A DNA stretch of 64,000 nucleotides, taken from Paenibacillus sp. HGH0039. Its GTDB lineage: Bacteria > Bacillota > Bacilli > Paenibacillales > NBRC-103111. The notes below the pieces were generated by a model. The model had not been told where the DNA came from. It did no database searches and saw nothing but the letters and a program-made list of their open reading frames with translations. The stretch covers positions 2,879,123 to 2,943,122 of the forward strand of contig NZ_KE150413.1 in assembly GCF_000411255.1 (NCBI RefSeq). Reading direction: 5' to 3'. Numbering within the stretch: the stretch's first letter is position 1; each line of letters begins with the position of its first letter. Positions 8,301 through 16,921 of the stretch are shown one piece after another. Made by a program: the position numbers and the translations under genes.

Positions 8301-11300
8301 ATCGTATCTCCACTACTTGTCCTGTTACGCACACGAAAAGTTACCTTTGTCCCTGTATCTACCGTACTATGTATTTCGAGTCCTGTTCCAAAGTGCCGTT
8401 TTAATCGCTGATCCGTATTAATCAATCCGACTCCCGAACTGCTGTCCGCTTTTCTTTCCAGTATTCTTTGTAATTGATCTTTGTCCATTCCAATCCCGTC
8501 GTCTTCAACGGTTATCTCTGCATGCGTGTCATAGACAGAAACCCTAATAACAATCTTCCCACCGCGGGTGCGCTTCATAACTCCATGTCTTATCGCATTT
8601 TCAACGAGAGGCTGGATCGTAAGAAATGGGATTTTTAATTCCCCATAGTCATCTATCTCCCAAATGATCTGCAGCATGTCTTCGAAACGGATCTTTTCGA
8701 TATATAAGTAAGAGCGCACTAGACTTAGCTCCTCTTCAATCGGAACAAGTCCATTGGGATTTTCGAATTTAAATTTATTTCTCAAAAAATTGCTGAGCTC
8801 ATGGAGCAGATTACCCATCTTCTCTAAATTAATGTCACTTAAAGCTATTACAGAATTTAATGCATTAAATAAAAAATGAGGCTGAATCTGCGCTTGGAGC
8901 CATGCAGCTTCTAATTGCAATTGTTCACGAACGACTTGTTTAATCGTTGTTAGTGCCTCGATCCGTGATTTTATTTCTATGGCCTCCACCGGCTTCGTCA
9001 CATAATCGTTGGCTCCCGCCAAAAATCCACTCTGAATATCTTTCGGTTGACTTCTTGCGGTAAGGAGCAGAATAGGGAGCTCAGTGAGTGTAAATCGCTT
9101 ACGAATGATCCGTGTCAGCTCATAACCGGACATCTGCGGCATCATAATATCAGAGATGACTAGATCCCATTCCTTGGTATCCAGCACTGCTAGTGCTTCT
9201 TTACCGCTCGTTACCAGCGTCACCTCATATTCTTCTGGCGGTAGAATGGTTTCAAGCACTTGAAGGTTGATAGGATCATCATCAACAATTAATAAGTGCG
9301 GACGATCGCGATGCACTTCTGATAAGATGGTTGGTTTCACAGCCGACGGGATATCCGCCTTTTCCCCGTTTATCCAGGCATTTTCTTGAATCGGCATGGA
9401 TCGTAATGGGAACGGTTCAAGTGAACTCGTCCTATCATTCTCTTCCTCCACCTCCAAGTCTGCTAGCTTTAATGAAAATTTAAAGGTTGAGCCTTCTCCT
9501 ACAACAGAGGACACAACTAACGTACCTCCATGAAGCTCAACCAGCTGTTTGCTTATACTCAAACCTAACCCGAAGCCGCCTTCAATCATGGTCTCACTCG
9601 TGCTGGCTTGCTCATACGGACGGAATAGGCGCTTAAGCATGTTCTCATCCATTCCGATCCCGGTATCCGCAATAACGATATAGGCACGCTCCTCTTTCAC
9701 AAAAGCTCGAATCGAAATGTCCCCATCATTCGTATATTTCACTGCATTATGAAGTAAATTGAAAATAATTTGAGTAACCCGGTTCTCATCCGCATGTACG
9801 GGAGGAAAATCTTCAGGAATTTGATTTGCAATGTGTACAGACTTCACTTCTGCATTTAATTGCAACATATCAAGCACGCCGGTCACAATCGGCTGAATAA
9901 ATAGGACTCTTTTCAGTATCCGTGGATTGCCCTCCCGTAAACTCATTACATCAATCAAATCATTTATTATCAATGTCACTCGACGTCCTACAGATAAAAT
10001 AGTTTCAAGCTCTTTGATACTCCTTTCCTGCAACAAATGCCGTTCCCGTTTTAAAACGGATTGGGACATATTAAGCATGCTATGAAGCGGATTTTTAAAT
10101 TCATGCGAAGTGTTTGCCAGAAATTGATCCTTATGGTCATTCATTCTTTGCAAGGTTGCAGCAAGCTCTTTGGTGTTCGCATGCATGATAAAGTAACCCT
10201 TAAACCATTCAGAGGCTAAACAACCCATGGCAATAATCATATCGAACGGATAGTAGACAAGACTTAAACCGCTATCCAGCAAGATTAACGACCAAAGAGA
10301 ATGGTTCATCAACGCAAGAAAAGAGAAAAGCAGTAAAAGATTGCTCTTTAAATCTTTAATTACTTTTTTAAACATTGTAATCAACGTGATAACTCCAGCA
10401 ATACCAACTAATAGATAATAAACCGGAAAAAGCATAATCACTTGAGTTGGATCTAAAAACAAAGTGATGCCGGCAGTCCCTAGATTCATTACTTTATAGA
10501 TAGGGTACATCCTACGCCAATATGGAAGCTCGCGATGATTCGTACACTGGAGCAAAGCATATGCTGCAATAACGAAAGCAATATTAGTCAGCCTGAAATC
10601 CCAATTACTTCCAATGTAAAATAACTGATGGAACAACTTCTCATCCGTACTAAAGACACTCGTGATCGTTACACATAATGCAAGCAAACTAAAATAAAGC
10701 AGCTTCTTTTCCTTATTTCCTAGTAAATACAAAATAAGTGCATAGACAGCATGCATAATAAATATAATCGCTGCCAAAAACTGCATAAAAATGGAAGATT
10801 TCATCTCTTTGGCAATGGCTTCTTCTGAACCAAATTTAATGGATCGGACAATGCCCCCGCTTCGACTATCCACATAATTTGCCGCCTGAATGACGAGTTC
10901 GATTACACCGTTGTCATCTGCTGTAAAGGTTGTAGAATAAGGTAGATCCTTCGAAATGTATTCATCCTTTATTGTCGCCACCTGTCCGGATTTAGTAAGT
11001 AATCGACCGTTTACATATAATTCTGATGCAGTGCGTACGCTGGGCACACGAATACTATAATTAAGGTCCTTTTCCGGATTTACATATACTCGCAAGCGAT
11101 AAGAACCGAATCCGTATGGAGTTGAATTCCCGGCATGCAAAGCTTCATTCCATCTTCCCGGAACCTGAATAAGCCTTGGCTTACTCTCGCCAAATCCTTG
11201 TAGCTGCCTGCCATCCATCAGCCGTTGTGAGGGATAAAACTCCCATTCCCCATCAAGTAAAACAATTTCCCCGTCTTCTGCATTCCAATTGCGCAAATCG

Positions 11301-11449
11301 AATTGCCCGTTTTTAATCGGCTCATGTTTTTGATCACGAAACATTTCCATCCACAAAATGCGCGAACCGGATAAAAGAATCAATAACAATCCTAGCATTA
11401 CCAGCATAGTGCTCTTCTTTATTTGGTATTTGGATGAATGATTTGCCAA
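8285..11449 (-). CDS. Hybrid sensor kinase: 7TMR-DISM, HisKA/HATPase, receiver, LytS-type kinase
   Basis: The 1054-residue protein holds several signalling modules in order. A signal anchor is followed by an extracellular jelly-roll domain (about 45-200, GEWEFYPS and GSYRLRVYV), seven membrane helices (about 215-425) and a HisKA box (HEFKNPLHSM, His near 448). Next come a HATPase domain with GIGMDENM and GFGLGLSI, a receiver domain (ISDIMMPQMSG, Asp near 765), then a second kinase of LytS type (IQPHFLFNAL, His near 856) with its own HATPase (ENAIRHGVM). The start is TTG, eight bases after AGGAGAGG. No response regulator gene is adjacent, so the partner is elsewhere. Such proteins are frequent in Paenibacillus, and the signal is unknown. 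Confidence 0.88.
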   Translation of the reverse strand: MANHSSKYQIKKSTMLVMLGLLLILLSGSRILWMEMFRDQKHEPIKNGQFDLRNWNAEDGEIVLLDGEWEFYPSQRLMDGRQLQGFGESKPRLIQVPGRWNEALHAGNSTPYGFGSYRLRVYVNPEKDLNYSIRVPSVRTASELYVNGRLLTKSGQVATIKDEYISKDLPYSTTFTADDNGVIELVIQAANYVDSRSGGIVRSIKFGSEEAIAKEMKSSIFMQFLAAIIFIMHAVYALILYLLGNKEKKLLYFSLLALCVTITSVFSTDEKLFHQLFYIGSNWDFRLTNIAFVIAAYALLQCTNHRELPYWRRMYPIYKVMNLGTAGITLFLDPTQVIMLFPVYYLLVGIAGVITLITMFKKVIKDLKSNLLLLFSFLALMNHSLWSLILLDSGLSLVYYPFDMIIAMGCLASEWFKGYFIMHANTKELAATLQRMNDHKDQFLANTSHEFKNPLHSMLNMSQSVLKRERHLLQERSIKELETILSVGRRVTLIINDLIDVMSLREGNPRILKRVLFIQPIVTGVLDMLQLNAEVKSVHIANQIPEDFPPVHADENRVTQIIFNLLHNAVKYTNDGDISIRAFVKEERAYIVIADTGIGMDENMLKRLFRPYEQASTSETMIEGGFGLGLSISKQLVELHGGTLVVSSVVGEGSTFKFSLKLADLEVEEENDRTSSLEPFPLRSMPIQENAWINGEKADIPSAVKPTILSEVHRDRPHLLIVDDDPINLQVLETILPPEEYEVTLVTSGKEALAVLDTKEWDLVISDIMMPQMSGYELTRIIRKRFTLTELPILLLTARSQPKDIQSGFLAGANDYVTKPVEAIEIKSRIEALTTIKQVVREQLQLEAAWLQAQIQPHFLFNALNSVIALSDINLEKMGNLLHELSNFLRNKFKFENPNGLVPIEEELSLVRSYLYIEKIRFEDMLQIIWEIDDYGELKIPFLTIQPLVENAIRHGVMKRTRGGKIVIRVSVYDTHAEITVEDDGIGMDKDQLQRILERKADSSSGVGLINTDQRLKRHFGTGLEIHSTVDTGTKVTFRVRNRTSSGDTIDPLN

Positions 11450-11657
11450 GAAATATACCTCTCCTATTCATTCTCATCTAAAACATTTATGTAGACAATA
11501 ACTCATATTTTCCTTCATGCCAGGAATTTCCTAGTTTCTATTATACAACCATACTTACTTAGCAAACTTTAGTTTTTACCGGACAAATCAAAGCACAAAA
11601 TAACAGGCTCTCGGATCCGTATTCATCTATTATAGAAATCAAGGAGTGATTAACCGT

Positions 11658-12367
11658 ATGAACTGGGTCGAATCATTGCAAACAGCCATTCAATATATGG
11701 AAGACCATTTGCTCGAAGATAGGACGATTTTCTCCTTATTATAGATTTGGCACACAGGTATGGTTATGACACTCCTGAATCTTTTTCCAAAGCTTTTCGT
11801 AGGCAACACGGGATCACACCTAGTGAGGCACGCAAGAATACTACCTCTGTCAAGTCGTATAATCGTTTGGTTATTCTATTAAGTTTAAAAGGAGCAGAAC
11901 CGATGAATTATAAAATTGTTGAACAAGCTGGATTTTCGTTAGTGGGGATAAAGAAATCTTTCTCTTATGTAGATGGAGAACATTTATCAGGAATTCCGAA
12001 CATGTGGCAAGAAGTGTATACGAGCGGTACAGAAGATCGTTTATTTCATCTGAATAATGGTGTTATTAAAGGATTACTTGGAGTCTGTGTGGATCAGAAC
12101 GAAATCCAAGAGAAACAAATGGAATATTGGATTGCTACGACTTATGATGGTGAAGTACCAGAAGGATTATCCACACTCCTGATTCCTTCTTCCAAATGGA
12201 GTGTATTTGAAGTGGAAGGTCCCCTGCCAGCGAGTATGCAGAGTCTATGGAAACAGATTATTTCGGAATGGTTCCCTTCGAATCCTTATGAGCATGCGGG
12301 TATACCCGAACTCGAAGTATATCCAGGTCCTAATCATCCGCCCCAAATCTGGATACCGATTAAATAA
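11658..12367 (+). pseudogene. AraC-type regulator with GyrI-like domain, internal deletion
   Basis: A normal start follows AAGGAGTG and gives MNWVESLQTAIQYMEDHLLE, the usual beginning of AraC/GyrI fusions. The frame stops after DRTIFSLL. A different frame then resumes at IDLAHRYGYDTPESFSKAF, the second helix-turn-helix, and continues through RRQHGITPSEAR into a full GyrI-like effector-binding domain ending PPQIWIPIK. The first helix-turn-helix (about 40 residues) is missing and the frame has shifted, so DNA binding should be lost. The effector domain alone could be translated from 11747 onwards, but that would be a by-product. Confidence 0.75.
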
Positions 12368-12465
12368 TGAATGTAAGGCGGCGAAAGGAAGCGGATTGGC
12401 GGGACAAGAACTTGCATTGTTAGAACCCCAAAGTCTTCTTCTCATATCCTCGCTTGCTCAATCAA

Positions 12466-12975
12466 TTAACCTTTTCTGCGTTCCCGATCCAACAGTTCAC
12501 TTAACGTCATCAAGCTTTCGGCCACAGTTTGATGAGCTGTGTCGATGACGATGTGATCTCGGTCCCAAACATCATACTGCCGGTTCCTGATCTTCTCCCA
12601 AGTAGGTAGCACAAAACCGGGTATATCGGCTACACGCGATTCGACCCGATGCCTGTGTTCACGATCGTCAGAGCAGATCACTTCGATTTCCACAAACGGA
12701 GTTTCAAGAGATTCCGCCACATCGCGCCAAGCTTGACGCGTTTCATGGATAGGATTGACTGTATCTGCTATGACGTCAAGGCCCAGCCGGAGATTCTGCG
12801 ATGCAATCGCATAACATACGATGTAACCCGCAGGTCCATCGTCCCACGTTCCGGCAACCCGCATAGCCTGCTCCACGACATCGACTCGCAGATACGTTGC
12901 CTGTATCTCTCGAGCCAGAGCGGATGATAGCGTGGACTTCCCGGTACCTGGCAACCCGCTAAAGATATAAAGCAT
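12466..12975 (-). CDS. P-loop kinase-like protein, copy 2 (intact)
   Basis: The 169-residue protein starts MLYIFSGLPGTGKSTLSSAL, with the Walker A motif right at the N-terminus, and has DVVEQAMRVAG, a DTVNPIHETR segment and an arginine-rich lid (DDREHRHRVESR). This is the layout of small AAA_33/zeta-toxin or chloramphenicol-phosphotransferase-like kinases. The ATG at 12975 is preferred over the GTG at 12993 because AGGAGG lies eight bases before it and would otherwise be coding. The gene is duplicated at 6373-6807 and the similarity extends about 100 bp upstream. Substrate is unknown. Confidence 0.82.
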   Translation of the reverse strand: MLYIFSGLPGTGKSTLSSALAREIQATYLRVDVVEQAMRVAGTWDDGPAGYIVCYAIASQNLRLGLDVIADTVNPIHETRQAWRDVAESLETPFVEIEVICSDDREHRHRVESRVADIPGFVLPTWEKIRNRQYDVWDRDHIVIDTAHQTVAESLMTLSELLDRERRKG

Positions 12976-13295
12976 AAAGCTTTCCTCCTTCACAGCAACA
13001 TCAGTGTATAACTGCCTGTAACGTAAGTTACTCGTTCTCGTTCTTAGTCTAACGTTTTATTCCCCAGTCTACTACTTTATTTTCTGTGGAAAGCCGTCAG
13101 GCACCGGATTAGGTGCATTCTGCCGAGTAAAATAGAAAGATTGGTGCCGTGGCACAGCGGGAGCTATCTGTCAGTCGGCTATCTGCCTCGGGCAGATTAA
13201 GCTGCGACCGCTGGCCAATTGAGTTTAGCTTAAGCGCAAGTCATCAATGAAAAACCGTCCTTATCTGCACGAATCATCACATTATTTTTCGCCCT

Positions 13296-13322
13296 GCTTA
13301 TGATACGGTTCAGCTTAACGGG
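13296..13322. repeat. Dispersed repeat, copy 2 (GCTTATGATACGGTTCA-N4-AACGGG)
   Basis: The 17-bp block GCTTATGATACGGTTCA plus AACGGG four bases later is found again, with the same spacing, at 20484-20510, and in part at 8277-8300. It is not coding and its origin is unknown. Confidence 0.5.
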
Positions 13323-13431
13323 TCTTTCAGCGAGAAATGCGCCGCGGCACAGGATTGCGAACAGTTTTTGCTCATTAAATTAAACAAAGATTAATTCAAG
13401 ATAATTATCGAACTTCCATAAATATACACAG

Positions 13432-13458
13432 AAGGCCACCGAAGTAATCGGCGGCCTT
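13432..13458 (-). terminator. Hairpin downstream of the glycosyltransferase gene
   Basis: AAGGCCACCGA and TCGGCGGCCTT pair over 11 positions with one mismatch around a 5-nt loop, 56 bp after the stop of the minus-strand glycosyltransferase. No strong T-run follows on the minus strand, so it is a weak terminator candidate. Confidence 0.5.
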
Positions 13459-13513
13459 ATTATCGATGATTCAACTATCGTTCCCCGTTAGCACAATAAT
13501 CTATAGAGAATAT

Positions 13514-14702
13514 TCATTCACCTGGATTCGTAAGCTTCGCTTGTTGGTCCCCGTGTTTATTGTTATCGGGGGAAGCCGGCTGTTTATAAAGCGGATTGCT
13601 TAGTACTTCCGACAATGCCTCTCTCAAAACTGTCGGGCTGAGGTTATGCTTATCCAAAGTGATACCCGCTCCCAGCTCCTGTACCCGATTGGCGACAAGA
13701 GGCTGATCCGACGTTAATGGAATCATCACCAACGGAACGTTGTAATAGAGCGCTTCACTGGTACTGTTCATTCCGGCATGCGTAATAAAAACATCCGTAT
13801 GCTGCAGCATGTCCAACTGCGCAACGTATGTTTTGACGATAAAATTAGTAGGAATTCGATCCGCCAGCGGCTCCATATCCGTGTATTTTCCCGAAGATAG
13901 AACAACATTCACCGGCAAATTCCCTAATGCTTCAAAGCAAAGCCGGTAGAAATCCAAGTTTTTGTTTAAAATAGTTCCCATCGCAATGTACACGGTTTGC
14001 GGAAATCGTTCACGTAGCAGCTCGAACGGGAAGTCCGGAGCATCTTGACGCGGTATGATCGAAGGACCGGCGAAAATAAAACTATCGTCCAGCTTTTCCG
14101 CCTGCGGTTGAAAATAACGGCTTGTATACACGAGCTTTAACCGACCTGCATGTGCCGAAATCTCTTCCATGGCTGGAATACTCACTTGAAACTCTTGGGC
14201 TAGCTCACGGGTTATCTTCATCGTGGCCTCATACAGCTCCTTCGTATCCGTCTCCTTCTCATTGAATCCTTGGTCAGTCCCCAAAGGCTCTACGAAAGCA
14301 AAGGAGGCAATCGAACACACCGCAGGAATTCCCAGCTTCTCTGCAAGAATAGTCCCTCCCCATCCCATCAGGGAATCAAAGATCAAATAATCGAACCTTT
14401 GATTTTCTATCACTCGCAGCACCTCGGGGATCATCCGCCGAATGATACCGCCTACCATCATATAAATGAACGGATAAGGATGTTTGTACTCCTGCGGTTT
14501 TAACACCGGATCATGAGAGAAAGCATCTTGCGGAAATGGATAGGTAAGTACCTGGGCTCCGGTTTGTTCAATTCGGGAACGGTACTCCTCCGTGCACACA
14601 TAGACAACCTCCTCGCCATTGTCCGTCAACTGAGTGACTAATCCTAACGACGGAATTCACATGGCCTTCAGCCGGAGTAATTACAACTAACACACGTGCC
14701 AT
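13514..14702 (-). pseudogene. Macrolide glycosyltransferase-like gene with one-base frameshift
   Basis: The true start is ATG at 14702, five bases after GGAGGTGGA, giving MARVLVVITPAEGHVN. The frame is then lost at 14656-14657, where one extra T (GAATTCC instead of GAATCC) shifts it. Removing one T restores NPSLGLVTQLTDNGEEVVYV and joins the start to the 371-codon frame that continues to 13514. The rest is a complete GT-B, UDP-sugar-dependent MGT family enzyme with YVAQLDMLQHTDVFITHAG and the donor-binding GMNSTSEALYYNVPLVMIP. It would glycosylate and inactivate macrolides or other small molecules. A sequencing error cannot be excluded. A late start at 14629 would lack the first Rossmann strand. 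Confidence 0.8.
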
Positions 14703-14774
14703 CTACTCCACCTCCGAATTCAATAAATTCCCCCGCTCTTCATGATGGTTTTATTACGACGTATCCGTTATGCG

Positions 14775-15206
14775 TTACATGGGAAGCTTGTCCTTCGCAT
14801 GGCTCATCGGTTGATGTTCTTGATGAACGAGTTCCGTAATTCTTAAAGATGCTAAGAAACTTATCAAGACAAAGACTAATTGGAGCGTTAGCACCACCAA
14901 AACCCCGGCAGATATGCCCCACTGTAAAGTTTCGGCCAAGGCGATTAAAGCGCCGCATACTCCAATGCTCACTCCCATATAGAAGGAATCCACGAATTGG
15001 AGAGTCGCGGACATTTCTCCCTCTTTCCCGGGCTCGGCATGTTGTAAAGCAATGGCCCCGGTTGTAGGGTTGGCTAAGCCGACACCGAATCCTGTAATCA
15101 TTTGCGAGAGCAGGATGAGTATAATTCCGCCGCCTGACAACATAAGGGCCAGGATCACAAGTACAGTTCCGGCGATCATAATCCCGATTAGGGTACGAAC
15201 TTGCAT
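14775..15206 (-). pseudogene. MFS transporter, C-terminal half
   Basis: Membrane helices (TLIGIMIAGTVLVILALML, IILILLSQMITGFGVGLANP, FYMGVSIGVCGALIAL, GVLVVLTLQLVFVLISFLA) and the GFGVGLANPTTGAIALQHA loop match the second half of an MFS drug exporter. The first half is absent: coding sequence begins within a few bases of the T-run of a terminator-bearing repeat at 15208-15262. The start codon assigned by the open frame is therefore only the junction. The gene ends 72 bp before the glycosyltransferase start on the same strand, a common export/inactivation pairing. Confidence 0.7.
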
Positions 15207-15207
15207 G

Positions 15208-15262
15208 GTTAAAACAAAAAAAGCCGCTATTCGGCGACTTCTTAACGATACATTTTATTGTC
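15208..15262 (-). repeat. Terminator-bearing repeat, copy E, at the MFS break point
   Basis: On the minus strand, GACAATAAAATGTATCGTTA leads into an AAGTCGC / GCGGCTT stem and a seven-T run. The order and spacing match copies at 18274, 22006, 24216 and 30558. Unlike those it does not follow an intact gene but abuts the truncated MFS gene. Confidence 0.6.
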
Positions 15263-15369
15263 CGCCCACATGCGTCCGTAGAAGCGTTTTTATGGGCAAG
15301 GCTCACCATTTTCAGGGGTTATAACTACTCCATTGACCTTCCCCGTCTATCCTGCTTGAATATCTTTTT

Positions 15370-16137
15370 TTACACTCGCTTTTTATACACTCTCATTGCA
15401 AAGATATAAGCCAGGAACAAAATCCCAACACACCACATAAGAGCGATCCATATATCATTGCCCACCGGCTGATCTGCCAGCAGCGCCCGAATGGCTTCCA
15501 CGATCGCGGTCACCGGCTGGTTCTCGGCAAAGACGCGAACGGCGGTCGGCATCGACCCGGTCGGCACAAACGCCGAGCTGATAAACGGCAGGAAGATAAT
15601 CGGGTAGGAAAATGCGCTTGCGCCATCCACTGATTTGGCGGACAGTCCCGCAATCGCCGCAACCCAACTTAACGCCAGTGTGAACAACAGGAGTATGCCG
15701 GCTACGGCAAGCCATGGCAGGATCCCCACGGACGAACGAAAGCCCATAATCAACGCTACGAGAACGATGACGACAACCGATATGGCGTTGGATACCAACG
15801 AGGTCAGCACATGCCCCCACAGTAAGGTGGAACGTGAAATCGGCATGGAGTGAAACCGCTCAAATATGCCCCGCTGCACATCGGTAAACAGGCGGAAAGA
15901 CGTGTAGGATACACCGCTGGCAATCGCAATCAGTAGTATACCGGGCAGCAGGTAATTTACATAGTTATCCGTTCCGGATTGAATTGCGCCTCCGAACACG
16001 TATACAAACAGCAGCATCATCGCGATCGGCATGATGGTGACTGTGACGATGGTGTCCAAACTGCGGGAAATATGGCGCATGGAACGTCCAAGCATAACGC
16101 CCAGATCGCTAAAATAATGTTTCTTTACCGCCTCCAT
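15370..16137 (-). CDS. ABC-2 type transporter permease (DrrB-like)
   Basis: The 255-residue protein has six predicted membrane segments (for example TIVTVTIMPIAMMLLFVYVFG and LPGILLIAIASGVSY) and ends with the MRVYKKR tail typical of DrrB/daunorubicin-type ABC-2 permeases. The conserved FLPFISSAFVPTGSMPTAVR segment and ENQPVTAIVEAIRALL support that subfamily. Its start directly follows the stop of the ATPase gene, so the two form one translational unit. It probably forms a homodimer exporting a lipophilic compound or moving lipids. Confidence 0.88.
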   Translation of the reverse strand: MEAVKKHYFSDLGVMLGRSMRHISRSLDTIVTVTIMPIAMMLLFVYVFGGAIQSGTDNYVNYLLPGILLIAIASGVSYTSFRLFTDVQRGIFERFHSMPISRSTLLWGHVLTSLVSNAISVVVIVLVALIMGFRSSVGILPWLAVAGILLLFTLALSWVAAIAGLSAKSVDGASAFSYPIIFLPFISSAFVPTGSMPTAVRVFAENQPVTAIVEAIRALLADQPVGNDIWIALMWCVGILFLAYIFAMRVYKKRV

Positions 16138-16908
16138 TTACTTCCTCTCCTTTTTGCCGACGATTGCGAGGAAGATCTCCTCTAATGTCGGCTGTTTTTC
16201 AACGTACTCCGTCTTTGCGGATGGGAACAGCTTTTTTAGCTCCGAAAGCGTGCCGTTAGCAATAATTTTGCCCTCATGCAAAATGGCTATCCGGTCGGCA
16301 AGCTGCTCCGCTTCCTCCAAATACTGCGTGGTCAAGAGTATCGTCGTGCCGCCGTCGGCCAGCTCCTTGACGATCTTCCAAACCTCGATGCGCGACTCGG
16401 GGTCAAGCCCGGTAGTCGGCTCGTCGAGGAAAATGATCTGCGGACTTCCCACAAGGCTCAAGGCGATGTCGAGCCTGCGGCGCATTCCGCCCGAATAAGT
16501 AGATGCCTTGCGGTCTGCGGCGTCTGTCAGGCCGAAGCGTTTAAGCATGTTATCCGCCACCTGTCGCGGATTTTCGAGGTATCGCAGCTTGGCAATCATG
16601 ATCAGATTTTCCCGTCCGGTCAATATTTCGTCCACAGCGGCGAATTGCCCGGTCAGGCCGATCGCCTGCCGCACATGATCGGGCCTGAACACAGCATCGA
16701 ACCCGTTTATGGCCGCGGTTCCGCCGTCTGGTTTGAGGAGCGTGGCGAGGATTTTGACAATCGTTGTCTTGCCCGCACCGTTAGAGCCGAGCAGGGCGAA
16801 AATACTGCCCTTTTCCACCTCGAAATCAACGCCCTTCAGCACCTCATGCTGCTTGTAGGATTTTTGCAGTCCTTTTACTTCAATGGCCTTGGTTTGCACG
16901 GGTTGCAT
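16138..16908 (-). CDS. ABC transporter ATP-binding protein (DrrA-like)
   Basis: The ATPase shows Walker A (GSNGAGKTT), the signature (YSGGMRRRLDIALSL), Walker B (IIFLDEPTTGLDP) and the switch histidine region (ILLTTQYLEEAEQLADRIAIL). Its C-terminal EYVEKQPTLEEIFLAIVGK tail matches DrrA-type exporters. The start at 16908 (MQPVQTKAIEVK) lies after AAGGGAGGG, and the longer open frame upstream overlaps the pentapeptide gene region. It pairs with the permease at 15370-16137, and the whole unit follows the PadR gene. Confidence 0.9.
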   Translation of the reverse strand: MQPVQTKAIEVKGLQKSYKQHEVLKGVDFEVEKGSIFALLGSNGAGKTTIVKILATLLKPDGGTAAINGFDAVFRPDHVRQAIGLTGQFAAVDEILTGRENLIMIAKLRYLENPRQVADNMLKRFGLTDAADRKASTYSGGMRRRLDIALSLVGSPQIIFLDEPTTGLDPESRIEVWKIVKELADGGTTILLTTQYLEEAEQLADRIAILHEGKIIANGTLSELKKLFPSAKTEYVEKQPTLEEIFLAIVGKKERK

Positions 16909-16921
16909 CGGATTCCCTCCC

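Larger units (their letters stand above)
12976..13513. other. Intergenic region with duplicated flank, repeat and hairpin
   Basis: The first 100 bp resemble the flank of the other P-loop copy (shared CTCGTTCTCGTTCT and GTTTTATT blocks). A dispersed repeat lies at 13296-13322 and an imperfect hairpin at 13432-13458. I found no convincing gene in the rest. Confidence 0.5.

Noticed and set aside
6373..12993. Composite transposon made from the two P-loop kinase copies as direct repeats
   Set aside because: The copies are not insertion sequences, show no terminal inverted repeats, and the enclosed genes look unrelated; a simple duplication is enough.
14740..15309. 189-codon minus-strand ORF overlapping the MFS remnant
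   Set aside because: Arg/Cys-rich translation without helices; the MFS reading in the neighbouring frame is clearly the real one.
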